A DNA stretch of 64,000 bases from an uncultured Bacteroidia bacterium (GTDB lineage: Bacteria; Bacteroidota; Bacteroidia; Bacteroidales; Prolixibacteraceae): contig CAIUAN010000007.1 in the NCBI GenBank assembly GCA_903897145.1, forward strand, positions 1 through 64,000, read 5' to 3'. The first letter of the stretch is position 1, and each line of letters starts with the position of its first letter. The notes under the pieces were generated by a model. The model had not been told where the DNA came from. It saw only the letters and a program-made list of their open reading frames with translations, and did no database searches. Shown here piece by piece: positions 8,891 to 18,404 of the stretch. The position numbers and the translations under genes were made by a program.

Positions 8891-9373
8891 CTACCCCACC
8901 CTTTCCAAAAGCACGACGGCTTGGGCCGAGATCCCCTCTTCACGACCTTCAAAACCTAATCGTTCAGTGGTAGTAGCTTTTATACTAACCTGATCAAGAT
9001 CGACATTTAGAATTGTCGAAATAATCAATTCCATTGCTGGGATATAACCCTTTAAGAGTGGCCGTTGAGCAACGATCACAGAGTCTAAATTGAGCAGCCG
9101 ATACCCCTTCTCGATAACCAACTGATGGGTTTTAGCTAATAAAATTTTACTATCTATATTTTTATATTCGGCTGAAGTATCTGGGAAATGGGTACCCAGA
9201 TCTCTTAATTTTGCTGCACCCAAGAGAGCATCGCAAATTGCATGGAGCAAAACATCACCATCGGAATGGGCTAAAAGTCCTTTTTCATGAGGAACAAGAA
9301 CGCCTCCAAGCCAAAGAAGCTCACCCTCTAAGAGGCGATGTACATCATAGCCAATTCCAATTCGATTTGTCAT
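8891..9373 (-). CDS. ispF: 2-C-methyl-D-erythritol 2,4-cyclodiphosphate synthase
   Basis: 160 residues, the usual length. Converts CDP-methylerythritol 2-phosphate to the cyclodiphosphate with release of CMP, in the non-mevalonate isoprenoid pathway; acts in the cytosol as a homotrimer. Metal ligands are visible: Asp10 and His12 in GYDVHRL and His44 in LLHAICDALLG; HSDGD at 36-40 is the family signature. The C-terminal half carries the CDP-binding loop ATTTERLGFEGREEG. Start ATG at 9373. It lies alone here, convergent with lon; no other MEP-pathway gene is in the window. Confidence 0.96.
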   Translation of the reverse strand: MTNRIGIGYDVHRLLEGELLWLGGVLVPHEKGLLAHSDGDVLLHAICDALLGAAKLRDLGTHFPDTSAEYKNIDSKILLAKTHQLVIEKGYRLLNLDSVIVAQRPLLKGYIPAMELIISTILNVDLDQVSIKATTTERLGFEGREEGISAQAVVLLERVG

Positions 9374-9702
9374 TGAGATATTTTTTTGTGTCGAATAATC
9401 ATTGAATTAAGAACGATAAAGCTCAACAAAGTAACTAAATTTTCAAGGGGAGACAAGAAAAAAAGCACATTTAATTTATTCAATTTAGATAAAATACCCA
9501 AGTCCCAAATCAGTCGAAGTCAGTCAGCATTAAGAGTATTACATAGACTGCATCTAATTCAATAATTTCCAATATATTTGTATAGGCTTTACGAATGCAA
9601 GCAAATGCAATTTATGGGCTAATAAACACAGAATAAAGTAATATTATTTATACTTATATTTGTGGTCTTAAAGCATAAGTCATTTTAAAAGACGTTAAAA
9701 AT
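9374..9702. other. 329-bp divergent intergenic region (ispF / gldJ)
   Basis: Very AT-rich. Two exact TAnnTTTG boxes on the plus strand, at 9573-9580 and 9655-9662, are the only recognisable signals; neither has a clear -33 TTG at the usual spacing. No RNA gene or short coding frame supported. Confidence 0.5.
9655..9662 (+). promoter_or_regulatory. candidate -7 box for gldJ
   Basis: TATATTTG matches TAnnTTTG exactly, 40 nt upstream of the gldJ start codon. A second copy at 9573-9580 is an alternative. No convincing -33 element. Confidence 0.4.
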
Positions 9703-11148
9703 ATGAAGCTTAAAATTCTTTTTTATATCGGTGCAATTTTATGGGCTACATCATCATGTAGTCTAATTAAAAAGAAAAAAGAAAACATCTCTCATACCAC
9801 TGGCTGGGCCTATAACAGTCCTAAGAATGGGGGGTTTGAATATCATAAAGCCAAAGATCCAAAGGCTGGACCTGGATTGGCCTTTATTCAAGGTGGGACT
9901 TTTACCATGGGTAGAGTTGAGCAAGATGTGATGTTTGAAAACAACAATGCTCCTCGCCGGGTGACCGTTGGTTCATTTTTTATTGACGAAACTGAAGTTC
10001 GCAATGTCGACTGGAGAGAGTATATGTATTGGATTCAGCGCGTATATCCAAATGACCCCCAGATCGCTAAGTCAGTTCTTCCAGACACACTTGTTTGGCG
10101 TAGTGAGTTATCCTACAACGAACCATATCTTGAGTACTATCTTCGTCATGCAGCCTATTCAGAATACCCTGTTGTTGGAGTAAGCTGGGTGCAAGTTGAT
10201 AAATATTGCAAATGGAGAACCGACAGAGCAAACGAAGCAATGTTGATAGACAAGCAAAAAATAGATGCTAACATAGGGCAAAGCGGAGACAAAGTGTTTA
10301 CCTCTGACTCCTATTTAAATGGCATGTATGAAGGAGCAGAAGGTAAAAAGCCCACTAAAAATATTGGCAAAGATGGTGGAACGCGCCGCGTAAGCATGTC
10401 TGATGGATTGGTTGGCCCTCATTATCGTCTTCCTACTGAAGCAGAATGGGAATATGCAGCGCTTGGGTTAGCAGGAAATACGGAGGAAGAAGTCCTCTTA
10501 GGCCGACGAATCTATCCTTGGAGTGGAAACCAAATCAGAGATGCTAAGAAATCAAATAGAGGACAGATGTTAGCCAATAACGTTAGAGGCAGAGGTGATT
10601 ACATGGGTGTTGCTGGATTTTTAAATGATGGTCATGAGATTACTGCACCGGTTCAATCATTTCAGCCAAATGACTATGGTTTATATTGCATGGCAGGCAA
10701 TGTTAGCGAATGGGTACAAGATGTGTATCGTCCAAGCACCGCGACTGTTGTCAATGAATTTCAGCCACTTCGCGGTAGCGTCTATACTGGCTTCCGTAAA
10801 GGATCAGATGGGAAGATGGTTAAGAATAAATATGGAGAATTAGTTAAAGATACAATAGCCAATTATGCCAACTTTAAAGATGGAGACGCACCGTCGATCA
10901 TTGTAGATGGCGACGACTGGAAAGGAGTTACGGACCCAGCAACAACGGGGCAGATGTATGGAACTGGAGCTGGCAATTTGATTGCAAGAATCTCAGACAA
11001 CAACCGCGTATACAAAGGGGGAAGTTGGAAAGACCGGACTTACTGGTTAGGTCCAGGTACTCGCAGGCATTTAGATGAGCGCAAAGCAGCGAATGACATT
11101 GGATTTAGATGTGCGATGACACATCTAGGCGATTCAAACGTAAAATAA
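9703..11148 (+). CDS. gldJ: T9SS/gliding motility lipoprotein GldJ
   Basis: 481 residues. N-terminal signal with candidate lipobox cysteine at residue 19 (WATSSC), so an outer-membrane lipoprotein facing the periplasm is expected. Residues about 60-475 are a formylglycine-generating-enzyme-like (sulfatase-modifying) fold: GGTFTMGRVEQD, FFIDETEVRNVDW, VVGVSWVQVDKYCKW, RLPTEAEWEYAA, MAGNVSEWVQDVY and the ending GFRCAM. In GldJ/GldK the fold is structural rather than enzymatic; these proteins are needed for the type IX secretion apparatus and gliding. The N-terminal phrase TTGWAYNSPKNGGFE and the position directly upstream of murF favour GldJ over GldK; the murF linkage is from memory of other Bacteroidota. 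Whether the cell glides cannot be told from this. Confidence 0.85.
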   Translation: MKLKILFYIGAILWATSSCSLIKKKKENISHTTGWAYNSPKNGGFEYHKAKDPKAGPGLAFIQGGTFTMGRVEQDVMFENNNAPRRVTVGSFFIDETEVRNVDWREYMYWIQRVYPNDPQIAKSVLPDTLVWRSELSYNEPYLEYYLRHAAYSEYPVVGVSWVQVDKYCKWRTDRANEAMLIDKQKIDANIGQSGDKVFTSDSYLNGMYEGAEGKKPTKNIGKDGGTRRVSMSDGLVGPHYRLPTEAEWEYAALGLAGNTEEEVLLGRRIYPWSGNQIRDAKKSNRGQMLANNVRGRGDYMGVAGFLNDGHEITAPVQSFQPNDYGLYCMAGNVSEWVQDVYRPSTATVVNEFQPLRGSVYTGFRKGSDGKMVKNKYGELVKDTIANYANFKDGDAPSIIVDGDDWKGVTDPATTGQMYGTGAGNLIARISDNNRVYKGGSWKDRTYWLGPGTRRHLDERKAANDIGFRCAMTHLGDSNVK

Positions 11149-11170
11149 TTGTTTTAACGTAAAAAAACAT

Positions 11171-11203
11171 AAAAAACCTCATCCGCAAAATGGGGTTTTT
11201 TAA
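11171..11203 (+). terminator. terminator between gldJ and murF
   Basis: Stem AAAAAACCTCAT (11171-11182) with ATGGGGTTTTTT (11190-11201), one T-G wobble, followed by T residues. It lies just 23 nt downstream of gldJ, so murF transcription is probably partly uncoupled. Confidence 0.8.
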
Positions 11204-11217
11204 TTCATATTCTGGAC

Positions 11218-12510
11218 ATGTCGATAGAAGAACTTTACAAACTATTCGAGATCAATCCTTTTGTTTCAACCGATACCAGAGACATAAAAAAAGGATGCCT
11301 GTTTTTTGCTCTGAAAGGCGATAATTTCAATGGTAACAATTTTGCCTCTCAAGCCTTAGAACAAGGAGCGTCATTTGTGGTGATTGATGAGGCTGAATAC
11401 AACATCAATGATCAATGTATTTTGGTCAATAATGTTCTAACAACCTTGCAAGAGCTGGCTAGTTTTCATCGCAAGCAACTAGGAATTCAAATTTTAGCAA
11501 TCACTGGCACCAATGGAAAGACGACCACCAAGGAGTTGGTCACAGCTGTCTTGTCAAAGAAATTCTCAGTTACAGCAACCAAAGGAAACCTAAACAACCA
11601 CATTGGGGTCCCATTAACCCTTCTGTCAATGAACAAGTCAACTCAATTAGGGATTGTAGAAATGGGGGCAAATCACCAAGGTGAGATTGCTGCATTATGT
11701 GAAATTGCAACGCCTAATTTCGGACTAATAACAAATGTTGGGAAAGCACATCTGGAAGGCTTTGGCTCATTTGAAGGGGTTAAAAAGACAAAAGGTGAAC
11801 TCTATCGTTTCATCGATCTGCATGGAGGAAATATATTTCTCAATACGACAAATAACCATCTGATTGAGATGGCACAAGGACAAAAAGCAATCGGATATCG
11901 CACCACTAAAGAAGGCACTGGTCTAGAAGCTGAGCAAATTAGTTGCTCTCCGATGTTAATCTTCAAAGTTAAATTCCCCAAAGGTTGGTTATACATTAAA
12001 ACAAACTTAGTAGGAGGTTATAATCTTGAAAATGCGTTGGCAGCTGCCTGCATCGGTCAACACTTTGACGTTGACCCGCAAAATATCTGCAAAGCCCTTG
12101 AAGACTACACGCCCGCAAATAATAGATCTCAATATACGAAGACTCAGTTCAATGAAATACTTATGGATGCTTACAATGCCAATCCTACCAGTATGAACGC
12201 CGCATTAGACAGTTTTGAGTCCTATGAATCGCCTTTAAAAGCGGTGATCCTAGGAGATATGTTTGAGTTAGGAGATGTAGCTCATGAGGAGCATCAAAAA
12301 ATAGCAAATAAGCTATCTTCCATGAAGCTATCCCTTATCTTGCTAGCCGGCAAAGAGTTCTCAAAATGCCAGTTTGGCAATAATATCTTAGTATTTGAAG
12401 AGAGTAGTGCATTGAAAGCCTACTTAGAAAATCTGAAACCTAAAGGCTACCTAATTTTGGTCAAAGGGTCAAGAGGGATAAAACTAGAACAAGTGGTTGA
12501 CTGTTTATAA
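11218..12510 (+). CDS. murF: UDP-N-acetylmuramoyl-tripeptide--D-alanyl-D-alanine ligase
   Basis: 430 residues, normal length. Adds the D-Ala-D-Ala dipeptide to the UDP-MurNAc-tripeptide in the last cytosolic step of peptidoglycan precursor synthesis. N-terminal UDP-substrate domain (residues 1-85, STDTRDIKKGCLFFAL), central ATPase domain with P-loop GTNGKTTT (Lys101), then the Mur ligase C-terminal domain (about 300-430) with DAYNANPTSM, the usual MurF signature. Start ATG at 11218 lies within 15 nt of the gldJ terminator. Not in a dcw-type division cluster here. Confidence 0.95.
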   Translation: MSIEELYKLFEINPFVSTDTRDIKKGCLFFALKGDNFNGNNFASQALEQGASFVVIDEAEYNINDQCILVNNVLTTLQELASFHRKQLGIQILAITGTNGKTTTKELVTAVLSKKFSVTATKGNLNNHIGVPLTLLSMNKSTQLGIVEMGANHQGEIAALCEIATPNFGLITNVGKAHLEGFGSFEGVKKTKGELYRFIDLHGGNIFLNTTNNHLIEMAQGQKAIGYRTTKEGTGLEAEQISCSPMLIFKVKFPKGWLYIKTNLVGGYNLENALAAACIGQHFDVDPQNICKALEDYTPANNRSQYTKTQFNEILMDAYNANPTSMNAALDSFESYESPLKAVILGDMFELGDVAHEEHQKIANKLSSMKLSLILLAGKEFSKCQFGNNILVFEESSALKAYLENLKPKGYLILVKGSRGIKLEQVVDCL

Positions 12511-12569
12511 TTTAGATTGATCCGGAATAAAACTAGACTCGGGATAATTTCAAAGTTTAAGCTACGAAT

Positions 12570-13076
12570 ATGACTCAATTGATTTATAGGAACGCCACTC
12601 AGAATGACTTATCCAGCATCGTTGAGATCTATAATTCAACCATTGCATCCAGGGTAGTGACAGCAGATTTAGAACGGGTTACGGTAGAGAGCAAACAAAG
12701 ATGGTTTGACGAACACAGTATAGATAAGAGGCCGCTATGGATGGTTATTAATTCCTTAGAGCAAACCATCGGATGGGTGAGCTTTCAATCATTTTATGGC
12801 AGGCCAGCATATGATTCGACGGTTGAAATAAGCATATATCTAGATCCAACGCAAAGAGGGAAAGGATTTGGGAAAATAATCTTGAACTATTGCATGAATC
12901 AAGCACCAAAATACAATATCAAAACGTTGCTCGGATTTATCTTCGCACACAACGAGCCTAGTTTAAAGCTTTTCAAAAACTTCGGATTCGAAGAGTGGGC
13001 CAATCTTCCAAACATAGCAAACCTCGATGGAATAGAGAGAAGTCTGCTAATATTAGGTAAAAGAATTGGTGAATAA
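12570..13076 (+). CDS. GNAT N-acetyltransferase, phosphinothricin/MnaT type
   Basis: 168 residues. Single GNAT domain: beta1-alpha1 with YRNATQNDLSSIVEIYNSTI, then the acetyl-CoA pyrophosphate loop QRGKGFGK at about residues 95-102, and the C-terminal motif B around NEPSLKLFKNFGFEEW. The layout matches the PAT/YncA (MnaT) group that acetylates the alpha-amino group of methionine analogues or phosphinothricin-like compounds. Real substrate unknown. Follows murF by 59 nt on the same strand and may be co-transcribed. Confidence 0.85.
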   Translation: MTQLIYRNATQNDLSSIVEIYNSTIASRVVTADLERVTVESKQRWFDEHSIDKRPLWMVINSLEQTIGWVSFQSFYGRPAYDSTVEISIYLDPTQRGKGFGKIILNYCMNQAPKYNIKTLLGFIFAHNEPSLKLFKNFGFEEWANLPNIANLDGIERSLLILGKRIGE

Positions 13077-13188
13077 ATAAGCGCAACCTTTTCCTTCTCA
13101 GATCAAATAGCCCTCGTCATAGATGACACAAAAGTCAATTCCGTTCAATCAAACGCCAGAATTTAACGGTACTAACCTTTTAAATCCT

Positions 13189-13196
13189 TAACTTTG
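13189..13196 (+). promoter_or_regulatory. candidate -7 box for the CCA-adding enzyme gene
   Basis: TAACTTTG, an exact TAnnTTTG match, 29 nt before the GTG start at 13226. No clear -33 TTG at the ideal spacing. Confidence 0.4.
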
Positions 13197-13225
13197 CGAC
13201 TTAAAGCAATGAATAAAAATAGTTT

Positions 13226-14662
13226 GTGCAAAATTTAAAATCACATATTACCAATCCTGTCTTTAAACAGATAGGGATTATTTCAGATCAAGAAGGTGTT
13301 GAGACTTATGTCGTTGGAGGATTCGTGCGTGATCTTTTGTTGGAGCGCAATAAAGTAGTTTCTGATATCGATATTGTTACCGTTGGGAGTGGCATAAATT
13401 TAGCCACGAAGGTAGCCTTAACACTACGCAAAAATCTAAAAGTGAGTGTTTTTCACAATTTCGGAACCGCGATGTTTCGTTATGATGAGATTGATTTTGA
13501 ATTTGTTGGAGCTCGAAAAGAGTCGTATCGATCAGAAAGCCGCAAGCCAATCGTTGAAGATGGAACCTTAGAAGACGATCAGAAACGCAGAGACTTCACC
13601 ATCAATGCCCTTGCCATAAGTTTAAATAACGACCGATATGGAGAATTAATTGATCCGTTTAATGGATTGAAAGATTTAGAAGATAAAATTTTACGAACAC
13701 CTTTAGCCCCTGAGATCACATTTTCTGATGATCCACTTCGCATGATGCGTGCGATTCGCTTTGCCGCGCAACTTGATTTCGAGATCGAAGAGAATACCTT
13801 ATTGGCCATTGAGAAACAATGCAAACGCATCGAGATCGTGTCAAAAGAGCGCGTATCTGATGAGCTGAATAAAATCATGTTATCTCACAAACCCTCAGTT
13901 GGATTTAAGCTTTTAGAAAAGACTGGTCTATTGCAACTTATACTTCCTGAAGTGCAGAAGCTAAAAGGGCGTGAAACAATCAATGGTATTAGTCACAAGG
14001 ACAATTTTTATCATACGCTCGAGGTCCTTGATCGCATCTGCAAAAACACGGATAACCTATGGCTTCGTTGGTCGGCCTTGCTGCACGACATCGCTAAACC
14101 GGTAACCAAAAGATTTGATCCACGATTAGGCTGGACTTTTCATGCGCATAATTTTGTTGGAGAGAAAATGGTTCCTCGAATGTTCGATCGACTAAAATTA
14201 CCTCTCAACGAGAAGTGTAAGTTTGTCCAAAAAATGGTTTCTCTTCATATGCGGCCAATAGTACTTTCCGAAGAGGAGGTAACAGATTCGGCTGTTCGAC
14301 GACTTTTATTTGATGCCGGGGATGATATCGACGATTTAATGACACTTTGTGAAGCCGACATAACCTCTAAAAATCCAGAGAAGGTTATTAAATATATGGC
14401 TAACTTTCAATTGGTAAGGGAGAAACTAAAAGATATTGAATCTCGTGATGCCTTGCGCAATTTTCAGCCACCGGTAAGCGGAGAGCTCATCATGGAGACT
14501 TTTAATCTTAGGCCTTGCAAAGAGATTGGACTTTTAAAGTCAGCCATAAAAGAGGCCATCTTGGAAGGTGAAATACACAATGATTACGAACAAGCTTACC
14601 AATATATGTTGGTAAAAGGCGCAGAGCTAGGACTTGTAAATCAAACGACTAAAAAGATCTAA
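13226..14662 (+). CDS. CCA tRNA nucleotidyltransferase / poly(A) polymerase with HD domain
   Basis: 478 residues from the GTG at 13226 (start codon inferred; no ATG in frame nearby fits). Nucleotidyltransferase head: GGFVRDLLL at 31-39 and the metal-binding DxD Asp47/Asp49 in SDIDIV; then the RRDFTINA segment and [12 protein letters not shown], both typical of class II CCA-adding enzymes and poly(A) polymerases. A downstream HD phosphohydrolase domain contains His287-Asp288 in LLHDIAKP. In Bacteroidota this HD-containing form is usually taken as the tRNA CCA-adding enzyme, but sequence alone does not separate the two activities. Ends 4 nt from the end of the convergent NmrA-like gene. Confidence 0.88.
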   Translation: MQNLKSHITNPVFKQIGIISDQEGVETYVVGGFVRDLLLERNKVVSDIDIVTVGSGINLATKVALTLRKNLKVSVFHNFGTAMFRYDEIDFEFVGARKESYRSESRKPIVEDGTLEDDQKRRDFTINALAISLNNDRYGELIDPFNGLKDLEDKILRTPLAPEITFSDDPLRMMRAIRFAAQLDFEIEENTLLAIEKQCKRIEIVSKERVSDELNKIMLSHKPSVGFKLLEKTGLLQLILPEVQKLKGRETINGISHKDNFYHTLEVLDRICKNTDNLWLRWSALLHDIAKPVTKRFDPRLGWTFHAHNFVGEKMVPRMFDRLKLPLNEKCKFVQKMVSLHMRPIVLSEEEVTDSAVRRLLFDAGDDIDDLMTLCEADITSKNPEKVIKYMANFQLVREKLKDIESRDALRNFQPPVSGELIMETFNLRPCKEIGLLKSAIKEAILEGEIHNDYEQAYQYMLVKGAELGLVNQTTKKI

Positions 14663-14666
14663 TAAG

Positions 14667-15590
14667 TTATTTTCGACGACGAATTAGTCTTCGCCGAGGC
14701 TTTTTTATCACTTCATCTCCTGTACGAATCCAGCATTCCCGATTCTCCTTGATAAAATCGATAATAGAACGCGGTTCTTGACCAGTTAAATTAAGAAAAA
14801 CATCGTTGGTATAATTCATCTTTCCATTTCTTGCAGCAGAATAGAGTAAAGACAACGTTAGAACATAAAGCAATTGTTTTTTCTCTAATAATTTCTGTCT
14901 GACAAATCGAATTGTCGATGGTTTAGCATATTTTATTTCTCGACGCAGCTCATCCGAAAAGAGCTTTGCAATCTGATAAAAATCAAGAGGTTCAGGACCT
15001 GTGATCTCATAAGCATCATGTTCATGACTTGGATTCATCAAGACAGCTACAATTGCCACAGCAACATCGCGGACATCAATATAATTTACAAGCCCATGAC
15101 CGGCGGGGATATTAATTTTATCATGCAATAGAATATCCTGACGATGAAAAGTTGAAAGATTCTGCATATAGAGAGAGGGGCGCAAAATAGTCGTTGGAAC
15201 AGACAACTTTTTAATGTGGTTTTCGGTACGATGGTTCGCAAAAATCCGACTTCGTTCCGCACCTACAATCGAGACAAACACAATATGCTTAACCCCCAAA
15301 CTTTCAGCCCGAGCAAGGAATGGAAAAATATAACGCGATACATCTGAGACTTGGTTTGGACGAATAAGGACCAGCTTGGTAACACCCTGAAGTGCCTTGT
15401 CATAACTAGAAGGTTCATCAAACTCAAAATGACAGAAGGTGCAATTTGAAATACCTTCAATATTCTTAGCTCGTTCGATATCACGAACGGCAGCCACCAC
15501 CTCAACATCAGCATAATCTCTACTTGCTAATAATTTCAGCGTACTAAGCCCAACATTTCCAGTAGCACCCGTAATTAAAATCTTCTCCAT
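14667..15590 (-). CDS. NAD(P)-binding NmrA/SDR-like protein
   Basis: About 307 residues from the ATG at 15590 (MEKILITGATGNVGLS); a start 15 nt upstream would add five residues before the Rossmann strand and is less likely. The GATGNVG dinucleotide loop is intact. The body follows the atypical short-chain dehydrogenase NmrA/azoreductase-like group (LRPSLYMQNL, YIDVRDVAVAIVAVL, YEITGPEPLDFYQIA), which often binds NADP as a sensor or reduces quinones. The usual YxxxK catalytic pair is not evident. The C-terminus is strikingly basic (KKPRRRLIRRRK). Cytosolic. Convergent with the CCA enzyme gene; substrate unknown. Confidence 0.75.
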   Translation of the reverse strand: MEKILITGATGNVGLSTLKLLASRDYADVEVVAAVRDIERAKNIEGISNCTFCHFEFDEPSSYDKALQGVTKLVLIRPNQVSDVSRYIFPFLARAESLGVKHIVFVSIVGAERSRIFANHRTENHIKKLSVPTTILRPSLYMQNLSTFHRQDILLHDKINIPAGHGLVNYIDVRDVAVAIVAVLMNPSHEHDAYEITGPEPLDFYQIAKLFSDELRREIKYAKPSTIRFVRQKLLEKKQLLYVLTLSLLYSAARNGKMNYTNDVFLNLTGQEPRSIIDFIKENRECWIRTGDEVIKKPRRRLIRRRK

Positions 15591-15972
15591 AAAAAAGAAA
15601 AACAAATCGAATTTAGAATAAGTTCGTTCATTCGGAATTAATGCGAAATAAGATCAATGACCAAACCGTATAACGCTGCGAATATCGTTAATTTATAGAG
15701 ATAAAATAGAGTTTTATAAATCCATCTATTTCTTACAAACATTAAATTATTATTCGTACCCATAAAGATATCTTGCACTATACTAAAGGCATGCTCACCC
15801 GAATAGAGAAACAAAACATTTACGAATTACACTTTTTTAACCAAAATAACTAGGCAAGACGACTCGGAATAATGGCCATATCATTTACCAAAACTATAAA
15901 ATTAGATGTCATAAGTGATATAAAGAGCAATAGTTTTATCTTTAGGGTCGATATAAATATAGCTTGTCAGCC
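15591..15972. other. 382-bp divergent intergenic region
   Basis: Between the NmrA-like gene (minus) and a small outer-membrane-type gene (plus). Only a weak -7-like TATCTTTA at 15937-15944 is seen on the plus strand. No coding region or structured RNA recognised. Confidence 0.45.
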
Positions 15973-16575
15973 ATGAAAATTCTAGGAACTATCGGATTTT
16001 TAATTTTATTTGCCCTTCCCTCCATAGGTCAAATCAGACCAATGGATCACCTATTCAAGGACAAACATAACGAATACAGCCCTTATCTAACTGTCGGACT
16101 GCAGTTTACGCAGCTTTGGTATGACCCCACCTTTAATGGAGAAATTGGAACTGGAGTAATAATAAACAAGACCATCTTAATTGGATACGACTACAGTAAG
16201 TCATTTCTAAATATATTCCTCCCTTCATCCCAGCAAGATGGGCAGATCGAGATGACAAAAAATGCACTACACCTCGAATATACCTTGTGGCCAAAGCAAA
16301 AAATCCATTTGTCACTTCCTATAGAAATTGGCGTGGGGCATTTAGGAATCAAGGGAATTGCCGCAAATAATATTACCGGAAATAAAGATTTTAATTTCAT
16401 TGAACCTGGGGTCTTCCTAGAAGAGAACATATGGAAATATGCAAAAATAGGAATTGGAGCAAAGTATCGTTCTGCCTTTAACGTAGATTATTGCGGACTA
16501 ACATCCAGCGATATCAGTCGATTTACAGCTGTAATATATGTGAAATTTGGGAAGTTCAAATACCCAAAGCACTAA
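15973..16575 (+). CDS. small secreted beta-rich protein, putative outer-membrane barrel
   Basis: 200 residues from the ATG at 15973 (MKILGTIGFLILF), chosen because it places a clean signal peptide at the N-terminus ending near IGQ. The mature part is rich in alternating aromatic and hydrophobic strands (YLTVGLQFTQLW, ILIGYDYSKSFLNIF, ALHLEYTLW, AKIGIGAKYRSAF) and ends in a strand, FTAVIYVKFGKFKYP, suggesting an eight-stranded-type outer-membrane barrel. No family recognised. It is convergent with the acyl-CoA synthetase gene, the two stop codons being 1 nt apart. Confidence 0.65.
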   Translation: MKILGTIGFLILFALPSIGQIRPMDHLFKDKHNEYSPYLTVGLQFTQLWYDPTFNGEIGTGVIINKTILIGYDYSKSFLNIFLPSSQQDGQIEMTKNALHLEYTLWPKQKIHLSLPIEIGVGHLGIKGIAANNITGNKDFNFIEPGVFLEENIWKYAKIGIGAKYRSAFNVDYCGLTSSDISRFTAVIYVKFGKFKYPKH

Positions 16576-16576
16576 G

Positions 16577-18364
16577 TTATTCTTCCTCTCTTGAAGGACC
16601 AAAAATCTCTTCGATAAGATCTTTATATTTAGCTTCAATAACTTTTCGTTTTAGCTTGAGTGTCTGTGATAATTCTCCACTTTGCGGACTCCAGGTATCA
16701 GCTATCAAGCGAAACCGTTTAATCTCTTCATGCTGACCTAATGTTTTGTTAATCTCTTTAACCTCTTGAAGAAACTTTCGCTGAACTAGCGGATTGTTGA
16801 TCACTTCAAGATTATTCTGAGTCTTAAGATCTTGTTCAGAGCACCACTCATTTAAAATCTCAAAATTTGGAGAAATTAAGGCGCTCGCGAATTTCTCATG
16901 ATCCCCTATAACAATGACCTGATCGACTAAAATGCACTCTTTAATTTTATTCTCAATCATCTGTGGCGCAATATATTTCCCCCCAGTAAGTTTGAAAATC
17001 TCTTTCTTTCGATCTGTAATCTTAAGGTATTTACCATCTTCGAATCGACCAATATCGCCGGTATGAAACCAGCCATCTTTGTCAATCACTTCCGCAGTAA
17101 GCTCGGGCTGCAGATAATAGCCAATCATTAAATTTGGGCCTTTGGTGAGTATTTCCCCATCCTCCGCAATCTTCACATGCACACCAGGAAGAACGGGTCC
17201 ATTGGTACCAATTTTCATCTCCCGAGTCACTAAGTTTCCGACAGCAACAACAGGCGAGGTCTCTGTCAATCCATAGCCCTCCATAATATATATTTTGGCG
17301 ACAGATAATCCACGCGCTATTCGAGGTTGCAAAGCTGCCCCGCCACAAATAACCAATTGAAGATTTCCACCAAGTGCGGCTCTCCATTTTGAATAAATTA
17401 GCTTGTCGGCAATAGCTAACTGAAGTCGATACCAAAGAGATTGCGACTTATTGTATTCAAATTCCTTCCCTAAATCAACAGCCCAGAAAAACAATCGCCT
17501 CTTAACCCCTTTTAAAAGTTTTCCTTTCGCTAAAATACCATTGTAAATACGCTCCAACAATCGAGGAACGCAGCTAAAAATATGCGGTTTAACCTCTTTT
17601 ATGGCTGGCATAATCTGAGCCAATGTCTCAACATAATAGACGCCAACACCTTTAGAAAGAAAATTATAAACAGCTATCCGCTCTAAAATATGGCACAACG
17701 GGAGGAACGACAATGCTCTATGCTCAAGACCAAGCTCATAATTCTTTGCATGACCCGTAAAATTCGAGACTAAATTTGTATGCGATAACATCACGCCTTT
17801 AGGAATTCCGGTTGTACCGGAAGTATAAATCATCGTAACCATTTCCGATTCATCGATCGATTTCTTTAGCTGAACCAGTCTTGGATTCAGCTGTTCTTCG
17901 TGACTTAATCCAAGCTGATAAAGCGACTCAATATGGAAGGCACCTTCAACTTGATTGAAGGTAATAATCTTCTCTATGCTAGATATCTCTCCCACCATGG
18001 GACTTATCTTCTGATAAAGTTTATCATCAGAAACAAAGACCAAACGCACCGCTGCATGGGAAAAGATATAGCGATACTCCTCTTCGCTTATTGTGGGGTA
18101 GACTGGGACATGAACGGCTCCGATCATCGAAAGAGCAAAATCAACGAATGTCCATTCTGGTCGATTGCCAGAAACAGTTGCTATCCGATCTCCCTTTTTG
18201 ATATCCAAGGAGAGTAAACCAATGGCAAGCAAGGTTGACTGACGAGCAAGTTGCTCGGTACTAAAAGTCACCCAGTTGTTACCATATTTACCACAGAGAG
18301 CATCAGGTCGAGAGAAATCGGCCAAGCAATGTTCGAGAAGGTCAAAGGTCCGTTTGATCTGCAT
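16577..18364 (-). CDS. long-chain acyl-CoA synthetase (AMP-forming)
   Basis: 595 residues, typical of the long FadD-like acyl-CoA synthetases. Activates fatty acids to acyl-CoA via an acyl-adenylate. The P-loop-like motif YTSGTTGIPKGVMLSH lies at about 178-193; later motifs are YGLTETSPVV and TGDIGRFEDGKYLKITDRKKE, with the C-terminal lysine segment FKLTGGKYIAPQMIE. The form resembles the Bacteroidota and plant-type ligases with a short C-terminal lid. Probably cytosolic and membrane-associated. No other beta-oxidation gene lies nearby; ccsBA follows upstream with a 40-nt gap. Confidence 0.92.
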   Translation of the reverse strand: MQIKRTFDLLEHCLADFSRPDALCGKYGNNWVTFSTEQLARQSTLLAIGLLSLDIKKGDRIATVSGNRPEWTFVDFALSMIGAVHVPVYPTISEEEYRYIFSHAAVRLVFVSDDKLYQKISPMVGEISSIEKIITFNQVEGAFHIESLYQLGLSHEEQLNPRLVQLKKSIDESEMVTMIYTSGTTGIPKGVMLSHTNLVSNFTGHAKNYELGLEHRALSFLPLCHILERIAVYNFLSKGVGVYYVETLAQIMPAIKEVKPHIFSCVPRLLERIYNGILAKGKLLKGVKRRLFFWAVDLGKEFEYNKSQSLWYRLQLAIADKLIYSKWRAALGGNLQLVICGGAALQPRIARGLSVAKIYIMEGYGLTETSPVVAVGNLVTREMKIGTNGPVLPGVHVKIAEDGEILTKGPNLMIGYYLQPELTAEVIDKDGWFHTGDIGRFEDGKYLKITDRKKEIFKLTGGKYIAPQMIENKIKECILVDQVIVIGDHEKFASALISPNFEILNEWCSEQDLKTQNNLEVINNPLVQRKFLQEVKEINKTLGQHEEIKRFRLIADTWSPQSGELSQTLKLKRKVIEAKYKDLIEEIFGPSREEE

Positions 18365-18404
18365 GCTGTCTTATTAAACGATTAACAGCACAATAATAAC
18401 AAAA

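Noticed and set aside
9703-11148. Sulfatase-modifying (formylglycine-generating) enzyme
   Set aside because: The fold is the same, but the lipoprotein signal, the TTGWAYNSPKNGG start and the murF neighbour fit GldJ, and there is no sulfatase gene nearby.
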